Origin: 66-474 sp963771735
Lineage (GTDB): Bacteria > Pseudomonadota > Gammaproteobacteria > Xanthomonadales > Rhodanobacteraceae
Reading direction: 5' to 3'
Length of the DNA stretch: 64,000 nucleotides
Assembly (NCBI GenBank): GCA_963771735.1
Contig: CAVYUN010000002.1
Span: 186,001 to 250,000 of the forward strand
Positions 18,887 through 27,246 of the stretch are shown here, piece after piece. The position numbers and the translations under genes were made by a program. The notes beneath the pieces were generated by a model, which was not told where the DNA came from, made no database searches, and worked only from the letters and a program-made list of their open reading frames with translations. The first letter of the stretch is position 1, and every line of letters begins with the position of its first letter.

Positions 18887-19824
18887 GTATCGGCCTCCAC
18901 CCCTACCTTTTCGGCGATCCGCAGCACCGCCGAGCGCGCGCGTGGATTGCGCATCACTTCTTCTTCATCAGGTTTTTGCGCGCGACCGACCGCTACCAGC
19001 GGCGGCGCCTCGACCACGGGCGGCGGCAACCCGCGCCGCACCGGTGCCGCGACTTCGCCGCGGATGAATTGCTTGACGATGCGGTCTTCCAGCGAGTGGA
19101 AGCTGATCACGGCCAGCCGGCCACCCGGTTTCAATACCGAAACCACGGCCGGCAATGCGCGTTCCAGCGAACCCAGCTCGTCGTTGACGCGCAAACGCAG
19201 CGCCTGGAAGGTGCGCGTGGCGGGATGCTTGTGACGCTCGCGTCGTCCCAACGTGCGCTCGACCAGCCCGGCCAGTTCGCGGGTCGTGCGGATCGGCGAT
19301 TCCGCGCGACCCGCGACGATCGCATGCGCGATTCGCCGGCTCATGCGTTCTTCGCCGTATCGAAACAACACGTCCGCGATGTCGCGTTCCTCGGCACGCG
19401 CAATGAAGTCCGCCGCGCTCTCGCCCGCGCCCGGATCCATGCGCATGTCCAGCGGCGCGTCGGATTGGAACGAAAAACCGCGCGCGGCATCGTCGAGCTG
19501 TGGCGAGGACACGCCGAGGTCCAGCAGCACGCCATCGAGACCGGCGTGGGCTTCGTCCCATTCGCCCAGTTCGGAAAAATTCGCGTGCCGGATCGCGACG
19601 CGTGAGTCCGCACCGTATTCGCGCCGCGCATGCGCGATCGCCTCCGGGTCACGATCCATCAACAACAGGCGACCTTCGGCACCGAGGCATTCAAGAATCG
19701 CGCGCGCATGGCCGCCGCGCCCGAAGGTACCGTCGAGGTAACGTCCGGCCGGCCGCAATGCGAGACCCGTCAGCACGGCGTCCCGCATCACCGGGATGTG
19801 CTTCAGCGCTTGGCTGCCCGTCAT
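18883..19824 (-). CDS. rsmH: 16S rRNA m4C1402 methyltransferase RsmH (MraW)
   Basis: SAM-dependent enzyme methylating N4 of C1402 in 16S rRNA. Motifs: YLDGTFGRGGHARAIL for SAM binding, LLDLGVSSPQLDDAARGFSF, and the C-terminal VISFHSLEDRIVKQFI. The start is uncertain: the frame is open up to 19935, where ATG overlaps the mraZ stop; ATGs at 19842 and 19824 also exist. I chose 19824 because MTGSQALKHIPVMRDAVL places HIPV near the N-terminus as in the family. The length from this start is 313 aa, as expected. Confidence 0.93.
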   Translation of the reverse strand: MTGSQALKHIPVMRDAVLTGLALRPAGRYLDGTFGRGGHARAILECLGAEGRLLLMDRDPEAIAHARREYGADSRVAIRHANFSELGEWDEAHAGLDGVLLDLGVSSPQLDDAARGFSFQSDAPLDMRMDPGAGESAADFIARAEERDIADVLFRYGEERMSRRIAHAIVAGRAESPIRTTRELAGLVERTLGRRERHKHPATRTFQALRLRVNDELGSLERALPAVVSVLKPGGRLAVISFHSLEDRIVKQFIRGEVAAPVRRGLPPPVVEAPPLVAVGRAQKPDEEEVMRNPRARSAVLRIAEKVGVEADT

Positions 19825-19931
19825 CGCCCACGTCCCGTCCATCCGCCGTACCCGCGCACGTCGTGTGCGCTGTCCGTATCCCATCCGCGTCGTCCGGCCC
19901 GGCGCCGATCGCCGTTCGCCGAACGCTGGTG

Positions 19932-20378
19932 TCACAACCTGAGTCCCGCCATTTCCTCGCTGACTTCCTCCTCGCCGATCGTCTGGTGGATCTTCGCGAG
20001 GTGCGCCTGTTCACTCCAAAGCTCGAACTTGTTGCCCATGCCCAGCAACACCGCTTTTTTCTCGATGCCCGATGCCGCTCGCTGGCTGGCCGGCAGAAGC
20101 ACCCGCGCCGCACCGTCCAGCTCGACCTGGGCGGCCGCACCGACCAGTTTCAGTTGCAGGTCGCGATGCACGCGCTTGACGCTCGGCAGCGCGTTGACCT
20201 GGTCGCGCACCCGCTCCCAGTCGGGCTGGGGAAATACCCACAGGCAGCCCGGCTCGAAAGGGTTGTAGGTGATGACGAGGCGGTTGTTGCAGACGCGCGC
20301 GATCGGCTCACGGTAGGCGGTGGGAATCGCCAGCCGGCCCTTGTCGTCGACGCTGATTGCGGTCTCGCCCTGGAACAT
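19932..20378 (-). CDS. mraZ: Transcriptional regulator MraZ
   Basis: AbrB-like DNA-binding protein, first gene of the dcw cluster; in E. coli it represses its own promoter. The 148-aa product begins MFQGETAISVDDKGRLAIPT and has the two SpoVT/AbrB half-repeats, the second around VELDGAARVLLPASQR. The start at 20378 is the family start. Its operator is visible directly upstream (four 10-bp-spaced boxes overlapping the -10), so autoregulation is well supported by sequence. Confidence 0.97.
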   Translation of the reverse strand: MFQGETAISVDDKGRLAIPTAYREPIARVCNNRLVITYNPFEPGCLWVFPQPDWERVRDQVNALPSVKRVHRDLQLKLVGAAAQVELDGAARVLLPASQRAASGIEKKAVLLGMGNKFELWSEQAHLAKIHQTIGEEEVSEEMAGLRL

Positions 20379-20390
20379 GCGGTTAGATTT

Positions 20391-20425
20391 CCCACGTTTT
20401 CCCACAAAACTACACGTGGGCCCAC
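20391..20425 (-). promoter_or_regulatory. MraZ operator, four direct boxes
   Basis: On the minus strand GTGGG occurs at 20421-20425, 20401-20405 and 20391-20395, and a degenerate GTGTA lies at 20411-20415. All are at exact 10-bp spacing, i.e. 5-bp boxes with 5-bp gaps. This is the arrangement known for MraZ sites in E. coli. The first box overlaps the -10 element, which fits repression. Confidence 0.85.
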
Positions 20426-20452
20426 CTTAGTCGCAGGTGATGAGACTGTCAA
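20424..20452 (-). promoter_or_regulatory. Sigma-70-type promoter of the dcw cluster
   Basis: On the minus strand a perfect -35 TTGACA (20447-20452), a 17-bp spacer and TAAGGT (20424-20429) as -10. It lies about 45 bp upstream of the mraZ ATG. The MraZ boxes start at the -10 and extend downstream. Confidence 0.8.
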
Positions 20453-20459
20453 GAAATTT

Positions 20460-20813
20460 TCGCTTTTAGATCAATGGGAAAGGCGAAGTTCTGGCCGAAT
20501 TTCAGGTGTTCTCTGAGCTGTCATCGCAAGGTTATTGAATACAAAAGATTTCACGCCTTCGCGATTTATCCGATTCGATTGAAAGCACGTCTTGGAACGT
20601 GTCCAATGCAAGCCCCGAGTTCAGTCGCAAGTCAGCTTCCGGGCAGCGCGCGTCGACGAGTGGCTGCACGAGACGCGCAATTTCCCCGAAACAGGGCGCG
20701 ATGCGGGAGCTCCAAACCGAAGCGGCGGTCGGCGGAAGGTCAGGCCACGGATGGCCGAGGTGGCGCTATGTGGCGCGAGAGAACGCCGTCTCGCATCAAC
20801 GTGGCGTCGTGCC
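20460..20813. other. Intergenic region between mraZ promoter and rnpB 3' end, about 350 bp
   Basis: No supported gene. The part near 20500-20590 is relatively AT-rich. The palindrome GGCCACGGATGGCC at 20743-20756 also occurs identically downstream of hns (46962-46975), with variants beside ettA. Open frames here look like GC-rich noise. Confidence 0.5.
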
Positions 20814-20837
20814 GCCATCAAGGATGATGGCAAAAAA
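20814..20837 (-). terminator. Hairpin and T-run at the rnpB 3' end
   Basis: On the minus strand the closing helix of RNase P RNA is followed by ATTTTTT (T-run at 20832-20837), so that helix plus the T-run can terminate rnpB. A second perfect hairpin (7-bp stem, loop of 4) at 20814-20831 follows the T-run rather than preceding it, so its role is unclear. Confidence 0.5.
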
Positions 20838-20838
20838 T

Positions 20839-21200
20839 GGAGTCGGCCTGTAAGCCGGGTCCTGTGCGCCTCGCGGCGTGACAGTCATTCCTCTAGGCCC
20901 GATGTCGCCATCGGGCTCAAGCAACCAACCCGGGAACGGTGCGGGCCGCACCATCGTTCCCCTATTCGGTCTTGCTCCAGGTGGGGTTTGCCGTGCCGGT
21001 CGGTTGCCCGACTCGCGGTGCGCTCTTGCCGCACCGTTTCACCCTTGCCTGATCCCCGTGCGGGGCCATCGGCGGTCTACTCTCTGTTGCACTTTCCGTC
21101 GGCTCGCGCCGCCCAGGCGTTACCTGGCACCTTGCCCTGCGGAGCCCGGACTTTCCTCGGCATTCATGAGAATGACGCGACTGTCCGGCCGACTCCGCCT
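20839..21200 (-). ncRNA. rnpB: RNase P RNA (bacterial type A)
   Basis: Catalytic RNA that trims tRNA 5' leaders. Reading the minus strand, the 5' end GGAGTCGGCCGGACAGTCGC and the 3' end GGCTTACAGGCCGACTCC pair as helix P1. Between them are the conserved blocks GAGGAAAGTCCGGGCTCC, AGGTAACGCCTGGG, GGAAAGTGCAACAGAGAG, ACCGCCGATGG and AGGGGAACGATGG. Length (about 360 nt) and order are those of type A. The gene lies between rsmI and mraZ as in other xanthomonads. Exact ends are good to a few bases, set by the P1 pairing. Confidence 0.95.
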
Positions 21201-21203
21201 GCA

Positions 21204-21232
21204 AGTATAGAAGCGGGAGCGAGGGGTGAATA
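21204..21232 (-). promoter_or_regulatory. Probable rnpB promoter
   Basis: Minus-strand TATACT at 21204-21209 lies 4-7 bp before the predicted RNA 5' end, as expected for a -10. The -35 at 17-bp spacing (TATTCA, 21227-21232) is weak. Confidence 0.5.
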
Positions 21233-21267
21233 CGATGGATCCTCACTCGCCACCCGGCCCTCGCCAC

Positions 21268-22095
21268 TCATGGCTCATACAGTGCCTTGCGCGGTGCCCC
21301 GCTGATCGCGGCAGCCAGTTTCGCGGCCTGCGTCGGCGCCAGTTCCGCGCGCAGCAGCGCATACACGCGTCGACCTTCGGCAAGCTTCGCATCGGCTTCC
21401 TCGCCACGCCCCGCGACCACCAGCACGCATTCGCCCAGCCGCTGCTCGGGATCGGCCTCGACGCGTTCGGCAATCTCGACCAGCGTCGAACCGAGGCAGG
21501 TTTCGTGCAATTTGGTCAGTTCACGCAGCAGACGCGCCTCGCGCTCGCCGCCGAAAACATCACGCAGATCCGCACAGGATGCGGCGAGCCGATGGGACGA
21601 CTCGTAGAACACCAGCGTGCGCGGCTCATCCGCAAGCTCGAGCAATCGCGCGCGGCGCGCGGCTGCTTTTGTGGGAAGGAACCCCTCGAACACGAAACGA
21701 TCGCTGGGCAAACCGGCCACCGACAGCGCCGCGATTGCCGCGCACGCTCCCGGTACCGGCGACACCGCAATGCCCGCTTCGCGCGCGGCGCGCACCAGCC
21801 GGAAACCCGGATCGCTGACCAGCGGGGTGCCGGCATCGGATATCAGCGCAACCTGCTCGCCCACGCGCAGTCTTTCGACCAGCGACTCGACCGCCGCGCG
21901 CTCATTGTGTTCGTGCAGTGCCGTCATCGGTGTGGCTATGCCGAAGTGGTTCAGCAACGGCCTGCTGTGGCGGGTGTCTTCTGCAGCGATCACGTCCACG
22001 TCGCGAAGCACTTCCTGCGCCCGCTGCGAGAGGTCCCCAAGGTTGCCGATGGGCGTTGCGACCACCCACAGCATTCCCGGCTTGCCGGCGTTCAT
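21268..22095 (-). CDS. rsmI: 16S rRNA C1402 ribose 2'-O-methyltransferase RsmI
   Basis: Methylates the ribose of C1402, the same nucleotide whose base RsmH (18883-19824) methylates. The 275-aa product has the family start MLWVVATPIGNLGDLSQRA shortly after its N-terminus, the segment DVIAAEDTRHSRPLLNHFGI, and LISDAGTPLVSDPG for SAM binding. The start at 22095 adds MNAGKPG before MLWV; an ATG at 22074 is an alternative. It is divergent from lpoA, the same arrangement as in E. coli (yraL/lpoA), with an 79-bp shared promoter region. Confidence 0.95.
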   Translation of the reverse strand: MNAGKPGMLWVVATPIGNLGDLSQRAQEVLRDVDVIAAEDTRHSRPLLNHFGIATPMTALHEHNERAAVESLVERLRVGEQVALISDAGTPLVSDPGFRLVRAAREAGIAVSPVPGACAAIAALSVAGLPSDRFVFEGFLPTKAAARRARLLELADEPRTLVFYESSHRLAASCADLRDVFGGEREARLLRELTKLHETCLGSTLVEIAERVEADPEQRLGECVLVVAGRGEEADAKLAEGRRVYALLRAELAPTQAAKLAAAISGAPRKALYEP

Positions 22096-22174
22096 GGTGC
22101 GAATCCTGTCTGTGCGAAACGATCCGCTATCATCGCCCAAAACGGAGCGCGCAGCCTGCGCGCATGGAAAACGC

Positions 22175-23782
22175 ATGTTCAGGACCAGTCATTCCACGCA
22201 TCGGGTTCTCGCTGCAATGGCGCTGCTGCTGTTGCTGGCTGGGTGCGCCACGCTCGGTCCCTCGTCGCAATCCATCAATCCGGCGGAGCAGACACAGCAG
22301 GCGCTCGACAGCGTGCACAGGGCCAACGCTGCCTTGCAAAGCGGCCACGCCAATGCGGCCTTGAAGCAACTCGCCGACCTGCCTGCATCATTGCCGCCCG
22401 ATGCACAGCAACAGGTGCTGGATGTCCGGGCACGTGCGCAGTTGGCCATGGGCAACCGCCTCGCGGCAGCCCGCTCGCTGGCGGAACGCGCAACGCTTCT
22501 GCCGCCCGCTGCCCAGCCAGCCGAACACCAGCGGGTCGTCGCGATCCTGGCCGGCATGGGCAACGACGAGTTGAATGCGTTGTTGCCGACCCTCGCGAAC
22601 GACGATCCAATCCGGCCTTACGCCAGCCAGGCACTTGCGCGCTCCGGTACGGCCGTGCCGCAAACCCTGCCACAGTTGAACGAACCGGTCGGTACCCTGA
22701 GCGGCTCCTCGGCGTCCACGCCACAGGGCTTCGCGATGCCGACGCATATCGCGCTGCTGCTGCCTGCAACCGGCCCCGTGGCGGTGGCCGGTGCCGCGGT
22801 CCGCGATGGTTTCTTCACTGCCTACTTCCACACGCCCCAGACCCAGGAACAACGTCCTTCCATCAAGGTTTACGACACCGGCGACAGCGCGGACGGTGCG
22901 ATTGCCGCCTACCAGCAGGCCGTGACGGACGGGGCCACGCTGGTAGTCGGACCACTCGGCCGCGGCGCCGTCGGGACGCTGTTTTCGCAACCGTCGTTGC
23001 CGGTGCCGGTGCTGGCCTTGAATCATGCCCAGGGCAATCAACCCGTGCCGCCCGGCAGCGCCGAATTCGCGTTGCTGCCCGAAACCGAAGGTGCACAACT
23101 CGCGGCCCACATGATCACCGCGGGCCTGCACGCGGCAATCGTGTTCCAAAGCAGCGACGACACCGCCGCCCGCACGTTCTCGGCGTTCAAGCTGGAATTC
23201 GAAAGCCTCGGCGGCCAGGTGGCCAATGACATCGTGCTGCAACCCGGCACTATCGACTTCGCCGACCAGGTCAAGGCCGCGCTGGCCGGCTCGGGCGACC
23301 AGACCGGCATCGTGGCGCTGCTGCGTCCCTTGCAGGCACGCCTGTTGTTGCCGCAGTTGCACTTGGCAAGATCGACCCTGCCGGTATTCGCGACATCCAT
23401 GATTTATTCGGGCGACGACAACGTGACCGCCAACGGCGACCTCGACGGCGTCCAGTTTTGCGACGAACCCTGGCTGTACGATGCGCAGGCCGGCTTGCCC
23501 AACCATGCGACGCTGGCTTCGCAACTGTCCACCGCGGACGGGCCGGCTGCACGCCTGTTCGCGTTCGGGATGGATGCCTACGCACTGGCGCCTTACCTCG
23601 GCTGGTTGCGCAGCCATCCGGGCAGCTATCTCGCGGGCGCCACCGGTCAACTGACGATGGATCCATTCGGGCGCGTGCAGCGCACGCCGATCTGGGTAGA
23701 ATTCCAGGGCGGCACTGCACGGCCGGTCGCGGCCGGCCTCGAGGCCCAGCCCGTCACGGACACCACGCCCACGGGGCCATGA
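22175..23782 (+). CDS. lpoA: Penicillin-binding protein activator LpoA-like lipoprotein
   Basis: Outer-membrane lipoprotein predicted to stimulate the class A PBP from outside the cell wall. The 535-aa product has a lipoprotein signal with lipobox LLAGC (Cys24), an N-terminal helical TPR-like part (about 30-170), and a C-terminal periplasmic-binding-protein fold from about residue 190 (HIALLLPATGPVAVAGAAVR). It is shorter than E. coli LpoA (678 aa), mainly in the N-terminal half. The gene order rsmI-lpoA-yraN-dolP supports the name. The stop overlaps the yraN start by ATGA. Confidence 0.88.
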   Translation: MFRTSHSTHRVLAAMALLLLLAGCATLGPSSQSINPAEQTQQALDSVHRANAALQSGHANAALKQLADLPASLPPDAQQQVLDVRARAQLAMGNRLAAARSLAERATLLPPAAQPAEHQRVVAILAGMGNDELNALLPTLANDDPIRPYASQALARSGTAVPQTLPQLNEPVGTLSGSSASTPQGFAMPTHIALLLPATGPVAVAGAAVRDGFFTAYFHTPQTQEQRPSIKVYDTGDSADGAIAAYQQAVTDGATLVVGPLGRGAVGTLFSQPSLPVPVLALNHAQGNQPVPPGSAEFALLPETEGAQLAAHMITAGLHAAIVFQSSDDTAARTFSAFKLEFESLGGQVANDIVLQPGTIDFADQVKAALAGSGDQTGIVALLRPLQARLLLPQLHLARSTLPVFATSMIYSGDDNVTANGDLDGVQFCDEPWLYDAQAGLPNHATLASQLSTADGPAARLFAFGMDAYALAPYLGWLRSHPGSYLAGATGQLTMDPFGRVQRTPIWVEFQGGTARPVAAGLEAQPVTDTTPTGP

Positions 23783-24141
23783 CGACCCGTTCGGTCGGCA
23801 CGCGTTTCGAGCAGCTCGCGCTGGAGCATCTGGAACGTGCCGGCCTGAAACTTGTCGAACGCAACTTCAGGACCCGTTTCGGAGAGCTCGACCTGATCAT
23901 GCGCGATGGTGCAACGTTGGTGTTCGCCGAGGTACGTTACCGCCGCGATCCGCGCTTCGGTGGAGGCGCGGCGTCGGTGGGCCACGGCAAGCGCGAGAAG
24001 CTCGTGCGTGCAGCCCAGGGATTCCTGCAAACCCGTCCAAGATTTGCTTCGCTGCCATGCAGGTTCGATGTGATAGCGTTCGACGGCGATGCGGATACGC
24101 CCGCCTGCGACTGGCAACGCGCCGCGTTCGAGATTGACTGA
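23779..24141 (+). CDS. yraN: YraN-family (UPF0102) endonuclease-fold protein
   Basis: A 120-aa protein with the UPF0102 pattern: RNFRTRFGELDLIMRDG followed by LVFAEVRYR and GKREKLVRAA. The E-x-D-L and E-V-x-Y-R residues form a restriction-endonuclease-like active-site pattern; the cellular role is not established. The ATG at 23779 overlaps the lpoA stop, so it is translationally coupled to it. No signal peptide, hence probably cytoplasmic. Confidence 0.92.
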   Translation: MTTRSVGTRFEQLALEHLERAGLKLVERNFRTRFGELDLIMRDGATLVFAEVRYRRDPRFGGGAASVGHGKREKLVRAAQGFLQTRPRFASLPCRFDVIAFDGDADTPACDWQRAAFEID

Positions 24142-24155
24142 CTCCGGAAACCGAC

Positions 24156-24701
24156 ATGCGCAAGACAATCTTCATCACCACGGCCATTGCATTCTGTATC
24201 GCCCTGGGCGCATGCAGCCTGTTCACGCCGCGCCGCGGCTTCAACCGTGTCCTCAACGACCGCAACGTGCAGATCACGGCGCAACGTGCACTGGACGACG
24301 ATCCCCAGCTCGGCGGTCGCGCCCACATCGGCACCAACGTCTACAACGGCGTGTTGCTGCTGATCGGAGAGGCCAGCACGCAACAGGTGAAAGATCGCGC
24401 CGAGGCCGACGTCACCGGTTACGAAGGCGTGCAACGTGTGGTCAACCTGATCGACGTGATGCCGTTGCAATCGGTGGGGCGTACCGCGCTCGACGCATCG
24501 CTCACGGCCCGGGTGAAGACCTCACTTCTGCACATCGACCTGCCCGGCTTCGACCCCGGCCGCGTCAAGGTCAGCACCGCGCATGGCAAGGTCTACTTGA
24601 TGGGCCTGGTCAGCCACAAGGAAGCCGATGCGGTCGTCAATGTCGTGCGCAACGTGGGCGGTGTGCACAAGGTCATCCAGGTGTTCGAATACACGGATTG
24701 A
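24156..24701 (+). CDS. dolP: Outer-membrane BON-domain lipoprotein DolP
   Basis: A 181-aa lipoprotein with lipobox LGAC (Cys20) and two BON domains (about residues 45-110 and 122-180; for example NVYNGVLLLIGEAS and KVYLMGLVSHKEADAVVNVV). DolP binds anionic phospholipid at division sites and supports envelope integrity in E. coli. It follows yraN after 14 bp; in E. coli diaA lies between these genes but here it is absent. The gene order makes the assignment firmer than BON domains alone would. Confidence 0.9.
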   Translation: MRKTIFITTAIAFCIALGACSLFTPRRGFNRVLNDRNVQITAQRALDDDPQLGGRAHIGTNVYNGVLLLIGEASTQQVKDRAEADVTGYEGVQRVVNLIDVMPLQSVGRTALDASLTARVKTSLLHIDLPGFDPGRVKVSTAHGKVYLMGLVSHKEADAVVNVVRNVGGVHKVIQVFEYTD

Positions 24702-24748
24702 TTGCAAGCATCAGCTTTGCCGCCACCAGGATGGCGTAAGCTTGTGGG

Positions 24749-26134
24749 ATGAAGCTCCCCGCCGAATTCGTCGATCGACTCCGCGAAATCTTTGCGTCCG
24801 GCGCGATGGCCCTGGATGCAGCCACCCGCGCCGCCTACGGCTATGACAACTCGCGGCGCGAGGCGCTACCCGACGCGGTGGTGTTTCCATCCGCGCAAGA
24901 GCAAGTCGTGGCGCTGGTCGGCGCCTGCGCCGCGCATCGCGTGCCGTTGACCGCGCGCGGACGCGGCACCAATACCACCGGTGCCACGGTTCCGTTCGCC
25001 GGAGGCGTGGTCGCCAGCTTCGAGCGCATGAACCGGATCGTGCGGATCGAACCCGGCGACCGGCTCGCGATCGTCGAGCCCGGCGTGCTCAATGCCGACC
25101 TGCAAACGGCGCTCGCCGGGCATGGCCTGTTCTGGCCGCCCGACCCGACCTCGGCACCTTATTGCACCATCGGTGGCAACCTCGCCTGCAACGCGGGCGG
25201 CCCGCACACCGTCAAATACGGCGCCAGCCGCGACAACATCCTCGGCCTGCGCGCGGTCGCGGGCAATGGCACCGCGTTCTGCTGCGGCACGCACACCACC
25301 AAGGGCGCGACCGGTTACGACCTGACCCGCATCATCGTGGGGTCCGAGGGCACGCTGGCTTTGATCACCGAGGCGACGCTGAAACTGACGCCCAAACCGA
25401 GCGCGGTGCGTACCCTGCGCGCCTGCTATGCCGACATGCAATCCGCTGCCGATGCGGTCGCCCGGATCATGGCGCAGCCGGTGACGCCACGCGCACTAGA
25501 ATTCATGGACGACGCGGCCTTGAAGCTGGTGCGTGAACGCGGCGGCGACGCACCCGTCGAGGCGAACGCATTGCTGCTGATCGAAGTCGATGGCGAGCCC
25601 GACGCGCTGGACGCCGCGCAAACCGCGATCGAACAGGCCGCGCGCGGCGAGGGCCTGGTCGAACTCCGCGCGGCACGCGATGCCGAGGAAACCGCGACGC
25701 TGTGGGCTGCGCGCAAGGCCCTTTCGCCAGCGCTGCGCTCGATCTCCGAAGACAAGATCAACGAAGACGTGGTGGTGCCGGTCAGCCGCATGCCCGAGCT
25801 GATCGCGGCCCTGCGTTCGCTCGCGGATGAATACCGCATTCCCATCGTCAGCTTCGGCCATGCCGGCAACGGCAACCTGCACGTGAACCTGCTGCCGCGC
25901 AACCCCGTTGAACGCGCGCGCGCCGAACAGGCCCTGCCGCTGGTATTCAAGCGCGTGATCGAACTCGACGGCACGTTGTCTGGCGAGCACGGCATCGGCA
26001 TTGCCAAGCGCGACTTCATGTCCGAGGCGCTGGACCCGGGCGCGCTGTCGATGATGCGCGCGCTGAAGGATTTGTTCGATCCCGGGCACATCCTCAATCC
26101 CGGCAAGCTGCTGCCCGACACCACGCATGGCTGA
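24749..26134 (+). CDS. FAD-linked oxidase (GlcD/D-lactate dehydrogenase-like)
   Basis: A 461-aa flavoprotein of the vanillyl-alcohol-oxidase/PCMH superfamily. The FAD-binding domain shows PLTARGRGTNTTGATVP and the segment TIGGNLACNAGGPHTVKYGA. The C-terminal FAD-oxidase domain shows VSFGHAGNGNLHVNLLP and LSGEHGIGIAKRDFM with the metal-binding histidines. These motifs point to oxidation of a 2-hydroxy acid such as D-lactate, glycolate or D-2-hydroxyglutarate; the substrate cannot be chosen from sequence. No iron-sulfur partner gene is adjacent, unlike glcDEF. The UDG-like gene starts within its last codons. Confidence 0.88.
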   Translation: MKLPAEFVDRLREIFASGAMALDAATRAAYGYDNSRREALPDAVVFPSAQEQVVALVGACAAHRVPLTARGRGTNTTGATVPFAGGVVASFERMNRIVRIEPGDRLAIVEPGVLNADLQTALAGHGLFWPPDPTSAPYCTIGGNLACNAGGPHTVKYGASRDNILGLRAVAGNGTAFCCGTHTTKGATGYDLTRIIVGSEGTLALITEATLKLTPKPSAVRTLRACYADMQSAADAVARIMAQPVTPRALEFMDDAALKLVRERGGDAPVEANALLLIEVDGEPDALDAAQTAIEQAARGEGLVELRAARDAEETATLWAARKALSPALRSISEDKINEDVVVPVSRMPELIAALRSLADEYRIPIVSFGHAGNGNLHVNLLPRNPVERARAEQALPLVFKRVIELDGTLSGEHGIGIAKRDFMSEALDPGALSMMRALKDLFDPGHILNPGKLLPDTTHG

Positions 26135-26719
26135 ATCCTTCGGCGCCCTGATGTCACGCATCCATGCGTGCCGGGTGTGTGCGCGCCAGCTTGCCACACG
26201 GCTGCCGCCCAGTGCTGCAGGCCCATCCCGATGCGCGGCTGCTGATCGTGAGCCAGGCACCCGGCCGCAAGGTGCACGAGACCGGCATTCCGTTCAACGA
26301 CAGGAGCGGCGACAAGCTGCGCGACTGGCTCGGCATCGACAAGGATGTCTTCCACGATCCTGCACCGCATCGCGATCTTGCCGGTGGGCTTTCGCTACCC
26401 GGGCAAGGGCCGCTCGGGCGACCTGCCTCCGCGTCCCGAATGCGCACCATTGTGGTATCCGCAGGTCCTGCCACGACTGCAAAACGTCGAGCTGACACTC
26501 GCCATCGGCAGCTACGCGATCCGCGCGATGCTGGGTTCCATGCGCAAGGCCAACCTGAGCGCAACCTGCATGGCATGGCGGGAATATCTGGATGCCGGGA
26601 TGCTGCCCATGCCCCATCCCAGCCCACGCAACATCGCGTGGTTCCAGCGCCACCCCTGGTTCGAGGCCGAGGTGTTGGCCGCACTGCGCCAGCGCGTGCG
26701 CCGGTTGCTGCGGGATTGA
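26127..26719 (+). CDS. Uracil-DNA glycosylase-superfamily protein, frame broken twice
   Basis: After joining three frames the product is about 196 aa: MAESFGALMSRIHACRVCAR, then LLIVSQAPGRKVHETGIPF with DKLRDWLGIDKDVFHD, then IAILPVGFRYPGKGRSGDLP and NVELTLAIGSYAIRAMLG. GQAPGxxxHxxGxPF-like and FxPxGFxYPG motifs are those of the uracil-DNA glycosylase superfamily, and CxxC near the N-terminus may be a metal site. Breaks of one extra base each lie near 26190-26195 and 26358-26370. The ATG overlaps the FAD oxidase stop. It may be a base-excision repair enzyme; activity on uracil is not shown by sequence. Confidence 0.75.
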
Positions 26720-26741
26720 AGCCCGCCAGGCTGCAAATGCG

Positions 26742-27246
26742 TCAGGACAGTGCAGTGATCAGCAGCGCAGCGACTTGCAGGACGACCAGCGCATAAATGC
26801 CTGCGATCACGTCATCCACCATCACGCCCATGCCGCCCCGTACCCGACGATCGGCCCAACTCACCGGCCAAGGTTTCCAGATGTCGAACAGGCGGAACAG
26901 GCAGGAAACCGACCACCATCCACCACCACGCTTGGGGCGCGGCCAGCAGCGTGATCCACATGCCGATCACCTCGTCCCACACTAGCGCGCCCTGATCGTG
27001 CATGCCTAGCCGACGGTCGCTGACCCCGCAGGCCCATACGCCCAACAGGAATCCCGCGGCCAGCACCGCGAGATACCAGCCCAAGGGCAACCCCCGCAGC
27101 AGCAACCACCACGGCAACAGTGCGACCAGCGAGCCGGCGGTGCCGGGCGCCTTCGGCGACAACCCCGCGCCCAACGCAGTGGCGATCCATCCGGCCGGAT
27201 GCGACAGCAGCGTGCGGCGTTGTGCCGCGGTCAGTGGTGCGCTCAT
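26742..27246 (-). CDS. pgpA: Phosphatidylglycerophosphatase A, frame broken once
   Basis: Membrane phosphatase making phosphatidylglycerol. The first frame gives MSAPLTAAQRRTLLSHPAGW, SPKAPGTAGSLVALLPWWLL and HDQGALVWDEVIGMWITLLA. One extra base near 26899-26903 shifts the frame, after which LFRLFDIWKPWPVSWADR and GGMGVMVDDVIAGIYALVVL complete the usual C-terminus, ending at 26742. The D-x-D metal motifs and four membrane segments are then as in PgpA (about 167 aa). The ATG at 27246 overlaps the thiL stop by ATGA; 27264 is an alternative start. Confidence 0.85.
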
